Shown here: positions 45,315 to 54,398 of the stretch, one piece after another
Layout: each line of letters begins with the position of its first letter
How positions within the stretch are numbered: position 1 is the first letter of the stretch
Origin: Marinobacterium profundum
GTDB taxonomy: Bacteria > Pseudomonadota > Gammaproteobacteria > Pseudomonadales > Balneatricaceae
Reading direction: 5' to 3'
Length of the DNA: 64,000 nt
Assembly (NCBI RefSeq): GCF_001528745.1
Contig: NZ_BCNS01000109.1
Location: 1 to 64,000, forward strand
Position numbers and translations under genes: made by a program
The notes under the pieces: generated by a model
The model's input: the letters and a program-made list of their open reading frames with translations, nothing else
The model's database searches: none
Told to the model about the DNA's origin: nothing

Positions 45315-46895
45315 ATGTCCTTTCTCGACCTCGATTTAGATCTCGAACTGCAACAGCACCTGATCGAATCCGGCTTTTCAAGCCCGACGCCGATCCAGCA
45401 GCAATCCATTCCGCTGACACTCGATGGCCAGGACATCCTTGCCACGGCCCCCACCGGCAGCGGCAAGACTCTGGCTTTCTTGCTACCTGCGTTGCAGCAC
45501 TTGCTGGATCAGCCGCCGCGTACCGGGTTGTCGCCACGGGTATTGGTTCTGAGCCCAACCCGCGAGCTGGCCAGCCAGATTCTGCGCGTGGTTGAGTCGT
45601 TCGCCGCCGAGCTTTCGATGGACTGCGGTCTGATCGTGGGCGGCGTGCCTTACGGCAACCAGAAGCAGATCATGGAAACCGGTATGGATCTGCTGATCGC
45701 CACGCCTGGTCGCCTGCTGGAACTGGACGAAAAAGGCTGGGTTGACCTCAGCGACGTTAACCTGTTGATCATCGACGAAGCCGACCGCATGCTGGATCTG
45801 GGTTTCCAGGAACCGCTGAACGAGATTGCCAGCCTGGTGCCGGTCGCGCACCAGACGCTGATGTTCTCCGCCACCCTGGAATCTGCCCCTATCCAGATTC
45901 TGGCCGGCAAGTTGCTCAAGCCCGAAGCTGCCCAGGTTGCGGTCAGCAACGCCCGCTCCATGGCCGGTAATATCGAACACAGCATCCTGCGCGCCGATAA
46001 CGACGAGCACAAGCTCGCCCTGTTCAAGTCTTTGATCAGCGATGAAAGCATCGATCAGGCGCTGGTTTTCGTTAACAGCCGCAAGCAGGTCGAACAGTGG
46101 GTCGCCATAGTGCGGGCCATGGGCATCATGTGCGACGGCCTGCATGGAGAGATGGATCAGGGCGATCGCACGCTGCACATGAAGCAACTGCGCCGCGGTC
46201 GACTCAAGGTTCTGGTGGCGACCGATGTTGCCTCCCGCGGCCTCGATCTGGCCCATATCAGCCATGTTATCAACCTGAACCTGCCCCTCAAGGCTGACTC
46301 CTATATTCACCGCGCCGGACGCGCCGGACGTGACGGCTCCCAGGGCATCGCGGTCTCCATTGTCGATTCCCTCGACTGGCCCCGTGTTGGTCGTATCGAA
46401 CGCTACCTGCAGCAGCCGCTCAAGCGCCGCAAGATAGAAGGCCTGGAACCCAGCAAGCCCGAGCCTCAGGCCAACAAGCAGGCCAAGAAAAGCAAAGCCA
46501 AGGCCAAAGCGAAGAAGAAAGCCGACATCAAGCCCGGCGTCAAACCCGGCAAGTCCCGCAAGAAGGTCAAGGGTCCGCGCCCCGCCACGCCACGCCAGCC
46601 TGAAGAAGCCGGCGAACAAGCAGGCAACAGCGCCAAACCCCGCAGTGCAGGCAGCGGCGCTGCGCGTCCGGCGTCCGGCTCTTCATCCGACAAGGCTCGC
46701 ACAGGTCGCTCAGGCGCTACTGGCAGCAATAGCAGCCGTGACAGCAGCCGCAGCGACGACCGCAAGCCAAGCGGAAGCACGCCTCGCAGCAGCGACTCTC
46801 GCAACAGTACCCGCAGCGACGGCCCGCGCACTGCCGGTGGCCGCACTCAGGGCACCAGGTCCGGTGGCGGACGGGACAACAAGAGCCGCGGTTAG
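45315..46895 (+). CDS. DEAD-box ATP-dependent RNA helicase with long basic/Ser-rich tail
   Basis: A 526-residue DEAD-box protein. Core motifs: [102 protein letters not shown] and HRAGRAGRDGSQG. From about residue 390 the tail is low-complexity, first Lys-rich (KQAKKSKAKAKAKKKADIKPG) and then Ser/Arg/Gly/Thr-rich to the end, typical of RNA-binding or phase-separating extensions. It is transcribed divergently from rapA across 272 bp and ends at a hairpin terminator (46942). Confidence 0.93.
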   Translation: MSFLDLDLDLELQQHLIESGFSSPTPIQQQSIPLTLDGQDILATAPTGSGKTLAFLLPALQHLLDQPPRTGLSPRVLVLSPTRELASQILRVVESFAAELSMDCGLIVGGVPYGNQKQIMETGMDLLIATPGRLLELDEKGWVDLSDVNLLIIDEADRMLDLGFQEPLNEIASLVPVAHQTLMFSATLESAPIQILAGKLLKPEAAQVAVSNARSMAGNIEHSILRADNDEHKLALFKSLISDESIDQALVFVNSRKQVEQWVAIVRAMGIMCDGLHGEMDQGDRTLHMKQLRRGRLKVLVATDVASRGLDLAHISHVINLNLPLKADSYIHRAGRAGRDGSQGIAVSIVDSLDWPRVGRIERYLQQPLKRRKIEGLEPSKPEPQANKQAKKSKAKAKAKKKADIKPGVKPGKSRKKVKGPRPATPRQPEEAGEQAGNSAKPRSAGSGAARPASGSSSDKARTGRSGATGSNSSRDSSRSDDRKPSGSTPRSSDSRNSTRSDGPRTAGGRTQGTRSGGGRDNKSRG

Positions 46896-46941
46896 CCCCG
46901 CGTTCACAATAATTATGCAGACACAGGGGCACAAACGAATG

Positions 46942-46967
46942 GATTAAAAGCCCGGCAGCTTTTAATC
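46942..46967 (+). terminator. Hairpin terminator
   Basis: GATTAAAAGC (46942-46951) and GCTTTTAATC (46958-46967) form a 10-bp stem with loop CCGGCA, downstream of the DEAD-box gene. The flanking TGTGTCTTTGTGTTTG supplies a T-rich tail. It separates that gene from the NlpC/P60 gene. Confidence 0.7.
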
Positions 46968-47048
46968 TGTGTCTTTGTGTTTGCAATAATGCACATCTAA
47001 CGCCGTCAGATCTGTCAGGACATATTCGCAGGGAGCGCCTACACGGCC

Positions 47049-47630
47049 ATGACACTTTTAGCTCGCATCACCGCTCACATCAGCGCCTGGCGCCAACACC
47101 GCAGAAATTGTAGCCGCAGCAGAAGTCAAACCTGGCTGCTTGCGGCCCTGTGTATCGCCCTGCTGCAGGGCTGTGCCGGCAATGGCGTCACCGAGCCCCC
47201 CGCCGTAATTTCTGTGCAGCCACCACACACCAGCATCGAACAGCAGACTGTCAGCCAGCTGTATGAGCTGCACCGCCAATGGCGCGGCACACCCTATCGT
47301 TATGGCGGCAGCAGCCGTAATGGCATCGACTGCTCGGCCCTGATCCAGAATGGCTTTCGCCAGCACTTCAGCCAAGAACTGCCGCGCACCACCGAAGGCC
47401 TGCTCAGGGTGGGCGATACCATCGCCGCTGATGAACTGCGCGCGGGCGACCTTGTTTTTTTCAGAACGGGCAGCTATGGCCGCCACGCCGGTATTTATAT
47501 TGAAAACGGCCGTTTTCTGCATGCATCCACCAGCAAGGGCGTAATGATTTCGGATATGAAAAACCCCTACTGGAAACGCCACTACTGGACCGCTCGCAGA
47601 ATCGAGCTGCCCGTCACAACAGAATCCTGA
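47049..47630 (+). CDS. NlpC/P60-family lipoprotein (putative cell-wall endopeptidase)
   Basis: A 193-residue protein. A long N-region and hydrophobic stretch lead to the lipobox LLQGCAGN with lipidated Cys42. The NlpC/P60 domain follows: WRGTPYRYGGSSRNGIDCSALIQNGF with catalytic Cys95, LRAGDLVFFRTGSYGRHAGIYIENGRFLHAS with catalytic His146 and a third polar residue near His158. It likely cleaves gamma-D-Glu-diaminopimelate links in peptidoglycan, as Spr/MepS does. The 20-residue charged lead before the hydrophobic core may mean a downstream start is used. Confidence 0.87.
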   Translation: MTLLARITAHISAWRQHRRNCSRSRSQTWLLAALCIALLQGCAGNGVTEPPAVISVQPPHTSIEQQTVSQLYELHRQWRGTPYRYGGSSRNGIDCSALIQNGFRQHFSQELPRTTEGLLRVGDTIAADELRAGDLVFFRTGSYGRHAGIYIENGRFLHASTSKGVMISDMKNPYWKRHYWTARRIELPVTTES

Positions 47631-47728
47631 GGGCATTTCCGCAGTCTGCGCATAATGTTTTTCCAGCCCTGTGCGGCTATGCAATAATAGCCGCCCATTT
47701 AAGCAATCTGATTTCAAGGTCGGTTAAC

Positions 47729-48589
47729 GTGAGCAACAAGATCATCGCATTTCAGGGTTACAAAGGTGCTTATTCGCACCTGTCCTGCGTCCGTGTACAT
47801 CCGGAAATGGAAGCCTTTGCCTGCGAGACTTTTAGCCACGCGATGTTTATGGTGGAACGCGGGGAAGCCAATCTGGCCATGATCCCGCTGGAAAACTCCA
47901 CCGCAGGCCGGGTGGAAGAAATTTACCGCCTGATGCCCAAAACCGAACTGCACATTATCGGGGAACACTTTGAGCCGGTGAACCACTGCCTGCTGGGCAT
48001 ACCCGGCAGCCGCATCCAAGACATCACCGAAGCGGCCTCCCACCCCCAGGCGCTGGCCCAGTGCGACACTCATCTCAAATCCCTCGGCATTGCACCTGTC
48101 GCAAGCCTGGACACCGCAGGTGCGGCCGCCGAACTTGCCGCGACCCCTAACAAGCATATGGCTGCCATCGCCTCGAGCCTGGCCGCTGAACTCTATGGGC
48201 TGGATATACTGCGGGAGAATTTCCAGGACAAAACCGGCAATACCACCCGCTTTTTGATTCTGTCCAAAACCAGCCAGATGCCGGTGTTTGATCCTGCTGT
48301 CACCTTTATGACATCGATCATGTTCGCCGTACGCAACATGCCGGCGGCGCTGTACAAGGCCCTCGGCGGCTTTGCCACCAACGGCGTCAACGCCATCAAA
48401 CTCGAAAGCTACATGGCCTCAGACACCATGCAGGCCACCAGCTTTCACCTGGATGTGGAAGGCCACCCGGATCAGCGTTCCATGCAATACGCACTGCAGG
48501 AACTGGATTTCTTCGCCAAGGACGTGCGCATCATGGGCACCTACCCGGCGCACCCGTTCCGCTACCGCAAAGACACCCTGGTGGAATAA
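47729..48589 (+). CDS. pheA: Prephenate dehydratase, monofunctional, with ACT domain
   Basis: Converts prephenate to phenylpyruvate in phenylalanine synthesis. 286 residues: PDT domain (IAFQGYKGAYSHLSCVRVHPEM, MIPLENSTAGRVEEIYRLM, NTTRFLILSK) then an ACT domain. It starts at GTG (47729). The ACT segment reads LYKALGGFATNGVNAIKLESYM where the usual Phe-binding motifs GALV and ESRP would be AALY and ESYM. The line DVEGHPDQRSMQYALQELDFFAKDVRIMGTYPAHPFR is, to my knowledge, typical of alphaproteobacterial PDTs. Gammaproteobacteria usually use a bifunctional chorismate mutase-PDT, so this copy is unusual. A terminator follows. Confidence 0.9.
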   Translation: MSNKIIAFQGYKGAYSHLSCVRVHPEMEAFACETFSHAMFMVERGEANLAMIPLENSTAGRVEEIYRLMPKTELHIIGEHFEPVNHCLLGIPGSRIQDITEAASHPQALAQCDTHLKSLGIAPVASLDTAGAAAELAATPNKHMAAIASSLAAELYGLDILRENFQDKTGNTTRFLILSKTSQMPVFDPAVTFMTSIMFAVRNMPAALYKALGGFATNGVNAIKLESYMASDTMQATSFHLDVEGHPDQRSMQYALQELDFFAKDVRIMGTYPAHPFRYRKDTLVE

Positions 48590-48604
48590 GACTTAATCGA
48601 AAAA

Positions 48605-48626
48605 GGGCCCGCCAGCCGGCGAGCCC
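48605..48626 (+). terminator. Terminator after pheA
   Basis: GGGCCCGCC (48605-48613) pairs with GGCGAGCCC (48618-48626), one mismatch, over loop AGCC, followed by TATTTATG. It sits 16 bp past the pheA stop. Confidence 0.7.
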
Positions 48627-48774
48627 TATTTATGCAACTGACATCAAGCGTTTTAACCCTGCCTGACACCTTCGGTTCTTAAAACTCTGCGCTGCAAAGC
48701 CTGTACTCAACTACCGAGATTAAGCTTGTAAGCCTGCACCCGATCAATGATCCAATCTTTATCGCAGCCACCCG

Positions 48775-50217
48775 CTACGCAAAGTTAACGTAAAATGTTT
48801 TCTTTTCCAGATACTGCTCGAATCCGTATTTTCCATCTTCACCACCGGAACCGCTCATTTTGTAGCCGTTATGGAAGCCCTGATGCTGCTCGCCATGACC
48901 CCGATTGATATAGATCTCACCGAATTCAAGCTCAGTATTACAACGCATAATGGTTTTCATGTCGTTAGTGCATACCATCGCGGCCAGTCCGAATTCACAG
49001 TCATTGGCATATCCGATGACTTCGTCGAGGCTGCTGAATTTCACCACCGGCAAGATTGGGCCAAAAGCCTCTTCATGGATAATCGTCATGTCCTGGGTTA
49101 CATCGACCAGTACTGTGGGTTCAAACCAGAATCCCTTATCAAAGCCTGCACCCGTCATGCGCTTGCCGCCGGTAGCGATCTTCGCGCCCTCTTCCAGACT
49201 TTTAGCGACCAGATATTCCATGTGCTCCAATTCGGATCGATTAACCTTGGGTCCAATATCTGTGCTGGCCAGCATCGGATCACCCACCTTTAAGCGGCGT
49301 ACCTTGCCTAAAAATTTATCCATGAATTCATCATAAATGCTTTCATGCAGATACATGCGCTCGTTGCAGGTGCACACCTGGCCACAGTTGTCGAAACGTG
49401 AATGCACAGCCGCATCCACGGCCACATCCAGATTCGCATCCGCAAACACAATGAACGGCGCCTTGCCACCGAGCTCCAGCTGCACATGAGCCAGGTTTTC
49501 AGACGCCGCGCGGAAAATCGACTGCCCCGCAGGCGTACTTCCCGTCATGGTGACCATTTTAGTAATAGGATTTTTCACCAGCGCATTACCCATGACACGA
49601 CCAGGGCCTGTCACTATATTCAAGACCCCCGCAGGGATGCCCGCCTTATTCGCCAGGTCACCGAGCTCCAGGGTCGCCAGGGGTGTTTCTGCTGTGGGCT
49701 TCACAACGATAGCATTACCCGCTACCAGAGCGGGGCCAATCTTGCGGCCCGCCAGCGCCAGCGGGAAGTTCCATGCAGTGATGGCTACAACAACGCCACG
49801 GGGTACTTTTTGAATCCAGATCTGTTCATTAGGATTATCCGAAGGAAGAATATCGCCTTCTATTTGGCGCGCCCAATCACAGGCGTACTCAATAAAGGAT
49901 GCGGTTGCTTCGACCTCGATTTCTGCGACTCGCAGCAGCTTGCCCTGCTCTTGCACCAGCAATTCAGCCAGGTGTGACTTGTTAGTGCGAATTTGCGCCG
50001 CAAAATTTCGCATAATATCTGCACGTTGACGTGCTGGAATCATTCGCCATAGCTTTTGCGCAGCCTCAGCCGCCTTAAGTGCTGCCAGGGCATCCGCCTC
50101 TGTACCTTTTTGAACAGTGCCGACAACGACTTCACTGGACGGAGAAATAACCGCTGCCGTTTCCCCGCTCACTGATTCACGCCATTCCCCGTTTATAAAC
50201 AGCTGATAATTCTTCAT
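48775..50217 (-). CDS. aldA: Lactaldehyde/glycolaldehyde dehydrogenase-like aldehyde dehydrogenase (AldA-type)
   Basis: NAD-dependent aldehyde dehydrogenase, 480 residues. Active-site Glu249 is in HVQLELGGKAPFIVF and catalytic Cys282 in NCGQVCTCNER. The late FGEIYINRGHGEQHQGFHNGYKMSGSGGEDGKYGFEQYL follows the E. coli AldA pattern. The start at 50217 (MKNYQLFINGEWRES) is chosen because GAGGGG lies 5 bases upstream. The frame continues in phase through the adjacent repeat element and could encode a 20-residue N-terminal extension. It lies downstream of the GMC oxidoreductase in the same direction, suggesting oxidation of an alcohol to an acid. Confidence 0.9.
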   Translation of the reverse strand: MKNYQLFINGEWRESVSGETAAVISPSSEVVVGTVQKGTEADALAALKAAEAAQKLWRMIPARQRADIMRNFAAQIRTNKSHLAELLVQEQGKLLRVAEIEVEATASFIEYACDWARQIEGDILPSDNPNEQIWIQKVPRGVVVAITAWNFPLALAGRKIGPALVAGNAIVVKPTAETPLATLELGDLANKAGIPAGVLNIVTGPGRVMGNALVKNPITKMVTMTGSTPAGQSIFRAASENLAHVQLELGGKAPFIVFADANLDVAVDAAVHSRFDNCGQVCTCNERMYLHESIYDEFMDKFLGKVRRLKVGDPMLASTDIGPKVNRSELEHMEYLVAKSLEEGAKIATGGKRMTGAGFDKGFWFEPTVLVDVTQDMTIIHEEAFGPILPVVKFSSLDEVIGYANDCEFGLAAMVCTNDMKTIMRCNTELEFGEIYINRGHGEQHQGFHNGYKMSGSGGEDGKYGFEQYLEKKTFYVNFA

Positions 50218-50236
50218 ACAAACCCCTCGTGCAACG

Positions 50237-50403
50237 CTAGGAGGCTGTCCGACAATACTCAACCTACTGCGAGCCACCTGAGTTTGGCTTTTTTTTGTGC
50301 TGTTTTGCGTTAAATAGAACCACTATTCGTCTTAAAACACCGCAAAAAACCGCTCAAATCAGTCGACTCTCGCTACGGCCAGCATTCTCGGACAGCCTCC
50401 TAG
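50237..50403. repeat. MITE-like element, copy 3
   Basis: A 167-bp copy in the opposite orientation to copies 1 and 2, flanked by CTAG on both sides. It matches copy 1 except for a handful of substitutions and lacks the 72-bp insert of copy 2. It ends 19 bp before the aldA start codon, leaving the ribosome binding site intact, and separates aldA from the GMC gene. The other 150 bp of this gap (50404-50555) show nothing I can name. Confidence 0.87.
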
Positions 50404-50555
50404 ACGAAATAGTCGTAAATTCGGATATGCACAGCACTTTTATAATGGGCTGCCAGACGGTCACACCACGGATACAAAGAACCGTGCCCAACTTACTGGC
50501 TACCCGGTATACAAAACGCTATACACCTAAATAGAATATTGAAACCAATAGCCAG

Positions 50556-52223
50556 CTATAAAGCCGCCCGTGCTTCTTGCTTAGGATTGAAGACCCTGCA
50601 CTCTATACGGCCTGATTCATCCAGCATAAAATCGGCACAACGGTCCCCAAGCATCATTGCCGGTGCGTTTGTATTGCCCGCATTGATATCCGGCACAGCA
50701 GACATGTCACAGACCCTTAAATTGCTGACGCCCAGCACCCGCATTTTATTGTCAAGCACTGCCAGAGGGTCATCGTCCCGCCCCATTCGACAGGTACCCG
50801 CAGGATGATAGTTGGTTTTGACAAAGCGTTTGCAGTGCGCGACAAGGGCATCATCACTCAAGTCGTCCGGCGCGGGCGCGATAATCCGCTTAACACGCGC
50901 GGCCAGGGGCCCGGTCTGAAACGCCTTCAAAAAGAAGCGCTGACCCGCCACCATCGCCTGCATATCCTCATCATCCCCGAGTAAATTCGGGCACACCTGC
51001 GGCATATCGTCCGGATTCGCCGAACGCAGCCGTACGTATCCGCGGGATTTGGGTTTGACCACAACCGTAGTCACGGTCATCCCATAGGTATCCTCCACCG
51101 AGTTTTTCAGATCCCGATCCAGGTACACAATAGGGACACAGAATGCCTGAATCGTTGGCTCGGCTTCGCGCTCAAGCGGATTAACGAAAGCACCCGCCTC
51201 AACGCCTGCCGAGGTCACAGGCCCAGAACCAAACAGCTTGAATTGCAAGCCGTTGCGCAGCATCCGCCAGCCAACGCCTTGCTTGAAATATCCGTAGGGG
51301 CCATTGGCTGTCGCAATAATCGGGACTTCGGGATGATCAATCAGGTTTTCCCCAACCCCAGCAAGATTCACATGACAGTCAATCCCCATCTCGCGCAAAT
51401 GCTTCCCGGGCCCAATACCCGACAGCATAAGCAGCTGTGGACTGACCAGAGCGCCGGCGGCCACTACAACCTCACGCCCTACACTGATTCGGTGCAGCTC
51501 ACCTTTCGCATCGCGATACTGCACGGCAATCGCTACACCGCCGGACAATTCAATTTTCTGAACCGTCGCACCGACTCGCACCGTCAGCGCCGAACAATCG
51601 GCAAGCGGCCCAAGATAGGCATAGGCTGAGCTGCTGCGCTTGCCATTACGGTTAGTGAATTGATAAAAACCACAACCCCGCTGGGCTGGCCCGTTAAAGT
51701 CATCGTTGTAGGGTTCTCCCAGCGCCTGTACGCTTTGGACAAACCAGCGGGACACATCGTCCACATGCTTGGGGTCTGACACCAGCAGGGGTCCATCAAT
51801 GCCATGAAGATCATTGCTCAGGCGGTTATTGCCCTCCATGCGGCGAAAATAGGGCAACACGTCCTTCCAGGCCCAGCCTGCATCTGTACCCAGCACCTGA
51901 TCCCAGGCGTCATAATCGGATGGGCGACCACGCATATAGACCTGCGCATTCACTGAGGATCCGCCCCCCAAAACGTTGCCTTGGGGGATATCCAGTACAC
52001 GGCCCCCCAACTGTTGCTGCGGCACGGTCTGGTGATAGCGCATGAACTTGCTGCCATTGATCATCTTGAATATACCCGGTGGCATATCCAGCAGCAGGTG
52101 CCTGTGGGAGTGACCGGCTTCGAGCAGTAACACAGAGCCGCCACTCTCCCTGGCCAGACGGGCCGCTGCGACACATCCGGCAGACCCTCCTCCAATCACC
52201 ACATAGTCATACTGCGTTTCCAT
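50556..52223 (-). CDS. GMC-family FAD-dependent oxidoreductase (alcohol/choline dehydrogenase type)
   Basis: A 555-residue flavoprotein. FAD-binding dinucleotide fold YDYVVIGGGSAGCVAAARLARE begins near residue 5. GMC signature 1 is LGGGSSVNAQVYMRG, signature 2 is GALVSPQLLMLSGIG, and the C-terminal active-site block is NYHPAGTCRMG with the catalytic His. This is the layout of choline dehydrogenase (BetA) and related alcohol oxidases. The start at 52223 has GAGGGG upstream. It follows the second permease by 112 bp, in one orientation with the transporter and aldA; substrate is likely an alcohol or polyol brought in by that system. Confidence 0.9.
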   Translation of the reverse strand: METQYDYVVIGGGSAGCVAAARLARESGGSVLLLEAGHSHRHLLLDMPPGIFKMINGSKFMRYHQTVPQQQLGGRVLDIPQGNVLGGGSSVNAQVYMRGRPSDYDAWDQVLGTDAGWAWKDVLPYFRRMEGNNRLSNDLHGIDGPLLVSDPKHVDDVSRWFVQSVQALGEPYNDDFNGPAQRGCGFYQFTNRNGKRSSSAYAYLGPLADCSALTVRVGATVQKIELSGGVAIAVQYRDAKGELHRISVGREVVVAAGALVSPQLLMLSGIGPGKHLREMGIDCHVNLAGVGENLIDHPEVPIIATANGPYGYFKQGVGWRMLRNGLQFKLFGSGPVTSAGVEAGAFVNPLEREAEPTIQAFCVPIVYLDRDLKNSVEDTYGMTVTTVVVKPKSRGYVRLRSANPDDMPQVCPNLLGDDEDMQAMVAGQRFFLKAFQTGPLAARVKRIIAPAPDDLSDDALVAHCKRFVKTNYHPAGTCRMGRDDDPLAVLDNKMRVLGVSNLRVCDMSAVPDINAGNTNAPAMMLGDRCADFMLDESGRIECRVFNPKQEARAAL

Positions 52224-52335
52224 AGTGCCCCTCACATCACAAGCTAAAACCCATATTGAAAATCACCCAGCAGACTGCTGGCGCACCTGGCTCGCCCGCC
52301 GCATTCACTGCATCGCAGTGAATGCACGGCAGCGC

Positions 52336-53340
52336 TTAACGCGCGCGTGCCTTGTTGATGATTTTGGCCTGAATGATCACCACCACCAGCAGAAAGCCAC
52401 CACGAATCACGGACTGCCAATAAGCACTAAAGGTGATAGTCCCACTGCCGTTTTCAAAATTGAGGATGTTGAAGATCAGGCCCAGCAGAATGGCGCCCGC
52501 CAGAGTGGCACTGATGGATCCAAGGCCTCCGGTCAGTAGCGTTCCTCCCACGACCACCGATGCGATTGCGGACAGTTCCCAACCCATGCCCTCCAGCGGC
52601 TGCCCGGCGCCAAATCCGGAAGCCAGCATCACACCCGCCAAGCCCGCTAGAGCACCGCTCAATACATAGACGCCCCACAGTGTCCGCTCGACCTGCAAAC
52701 CCATCAGCCTGGAAGACTCTTCACTTCCGCCGATCGACAGCAGGTGGCGACCAAAGGGAAATTTTTCCAGCAATACCCAGCAGCCGATAAAGACAATAAG
52801 GGTCGTCACCACCGGCCAGGGAAGATAATCAAAGGCCTTGCCGAGACCAAAGTGAGTAAAATTACTGTCCCAGGAGACAGGTACCGACTGATTATCGGAA
52901 ATCACCAACGCCATGCCCCGGGCGCCCAGCATCATGGCCAGCGTCGCGATAAAAGGAACCACTTTGAGCCGGGTGATCACAAAGGCGTTAATTGCTCCTG
53001 TAGCCACACCCACCAAAACGCCAACCGGTAACGCAACTTCAATGCCGTAAGGGCTGACAGCAGCAACAACAACGCTTGATAACGCCACCACCGAGCCAAC
53101 GGACAGGTCGATACCCCCGCTCATAATGACAAACGTCATGCCCAGCGCGATAAGGATAAACATGGAGTTGTAGGACAGAAACGTCATGATGTTGTATTCA
53201 GTGAGGAAACTGTCGTAACGTAAGCCCCCAAACATGATCATAAGAACCAGAGCGATCCAGACTCCCTCTGAACGCAAATGAGCGCTACACCTGGATAGAA
53301 GCTGAAAAAGATTAGTGCGCGTGCTGGACGGACTATTCAT
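52336..53340 (-). CDS. Sugar ABC transporter permease (RbsC/YjfF-like)
   Basis: A 334-residue inner-membrane permease with ten or so hydrophobic stretches. Characteristic lines are TFVIMSGGIDLSVGSVVALSSVV, VGVATGAINAFVITRLKVVPFIATLAMMLGARG and GLLTGGLGSISATLAGAILLG-type motifs (VVGGTLLTGGLGSISATLAGAI). Its start codon lies within the last bases of the upstream permease gene (4-base overlap), so the two permeases are translated as a pair, as in the YtfT/YjfF galactofuranose system. Confidence 0.9.
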   Translation of the reverse strand: MNSPSSTRTNLFQLLSRCSAHLRSEGVWIALVLMIMFGGLRYDSFLTEYNIMTFLSYNSMFILIALGMTFVIMSGGIDLSVGSVVALSSVVVAAVSPYGIEVALPVGVLVGVATGAINAFVITRLKVVPFIATLAMMLGARGMALVISDNQSVPVSWDSNFTHFGLGKAFDYLPWPVVTTLIVFIGCWVLLEKFPFGRHLLSIGGSEESSRLMGLQVERTLWGVYVLSGALAGLAGVMLASGFGAGQPLEGMGWELSAIASVVVGGTLLTGGLGSISATLAGAILLGLIFNILNFENGSGTITFSAYWQSVIRGGFLLVVVIIQAKIINKARAR

Positions 53341-54341
53341 TTTGATCCCCCCCGCATCTGTTGCAGATACACCGCGACAATAATGATGAAGGCTTTCGCC
53401 ACCATGGCCACAGCATCATGCACACCGTTTGCCAGCAGGGTGTAACCCATCAACTGGATAATGGCAGCACCCAGCACTGCACCTATAACCGGCGCCTTGC
53501 CTCCGGTTAACAAGGCACCACCCACAACCGCGGCAGCAATCGCATCCAGCTCCATCAGCTGCCCGGTCTGGTTGGCATCGGATGCCGCGTTAATCGCGGT
53601 TGTGATCAAGCCGGCGATACCGGCCAACAGCCCACAGACTGTATAGGTGACAAGCTTTACTTTTTTGACCGGCACACCGGCCAGTTGCGCAGCCTTTTCA
53701 TTGCCACCCACGGCAAGAAGATAACGTCCAAAGATCGAACGGCGTAAAGTCCAGGCACAGACTAGCGCCAAAACCACAGTAATGACGGCCTGGAATGGAA
53801 TCCCCAGCAGCCGACCCGTACCCAGAAACTCAAACGCCGGAATATCAAAAGACTGCAACTCACCATTGGTCAGTACCTGAGCGATACCTCGACCGGAAAT
53901 AAACAGAACTAATGTAGCAATGATAGGTTGTATATTATATCGGCTCACAAGAACGCCATTGAACAGCCCGCCCGCAGAGGCCGCCAACAGGGCTACGGGT
54001 ATGGCTACCATCAGACCGATAGAAGGGTTACTCATGCCAAAGTCGGATAACATGATCAGTGGCGCCACCGTACCTGCCAGTGCCATCAGAGCTCCCACAG
54101 ACAAGTCAATTCCGCCGGAAGCAATAACCAGGGTCATCCCAATAGCAACAATCGCAATCGTTGCCACCTGGGTGAGGTTGACATAGAGCGTCTGAATTTC
54201 CAGGAAATTTGGCGTAATAGCAAGGTTAACCAATATCAGCAAAAAAAACGCAGATAGGGTACCGTTTCGTGTAAGTATATTTCTTACTTTAAACATCAGC
54301 GGCTTCGGAGAGTTTCCGAAGGTAATCGTTGTATCTGTCAT
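53337..54341 (-). CDS. Sugar ABC transporter permease (RbsC/YtfT-like)
   Basis: A 334-residue permease of the ribose-type family. GMTLVIASGGIDLSVGALMALAGTV and GGLFNGVLVSRYNIQPIIATLVLFISGRGIAQVL are the family motifs. VVGGALLTGGKAPVIGAVLGAAIIQ is the C-terminal line. It is one of two non-identical permeases of similar length, implying a heterodimeric channel. The gap to the upstream ATPase gene is 57 bp. Confidence 0.9.
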   Translation of the reverse strand: MTDTTITFGNSPKPLMFKVRNILTRNGTLSAFFLLILVNLAITPNFLEIQTLYVNLTQVATIAIVAIGMTLVIASGGIDLSVGALMALAGTVAPLIMLSDFGMSNPSIGLMVAIPVALLAASAGGLFNGVLVSRYNIQPIIATLVLFISGRGIAQVLTNGELQSFDIPAFEFLGTGRLLGIPFQAVITVVLALVCAWTLRRSIFGRYLLAVGGNEKAAQLAGVPVKKVKLVTYTVCGLLAGIAGLITTAINAASDANQTGQLMELDAIAAAVVGGALLTGGKAPVIGAVLGAAIIQLMGYTLLANGVHDAVAMVAKAFIIIVAVYLQQMRGGSK

Positions 54342-54398
54342 ATCAACGCCCCACTATAGCCTGAGCTACAAATATCTGTAGCAGGAGAACCAAGAGTA

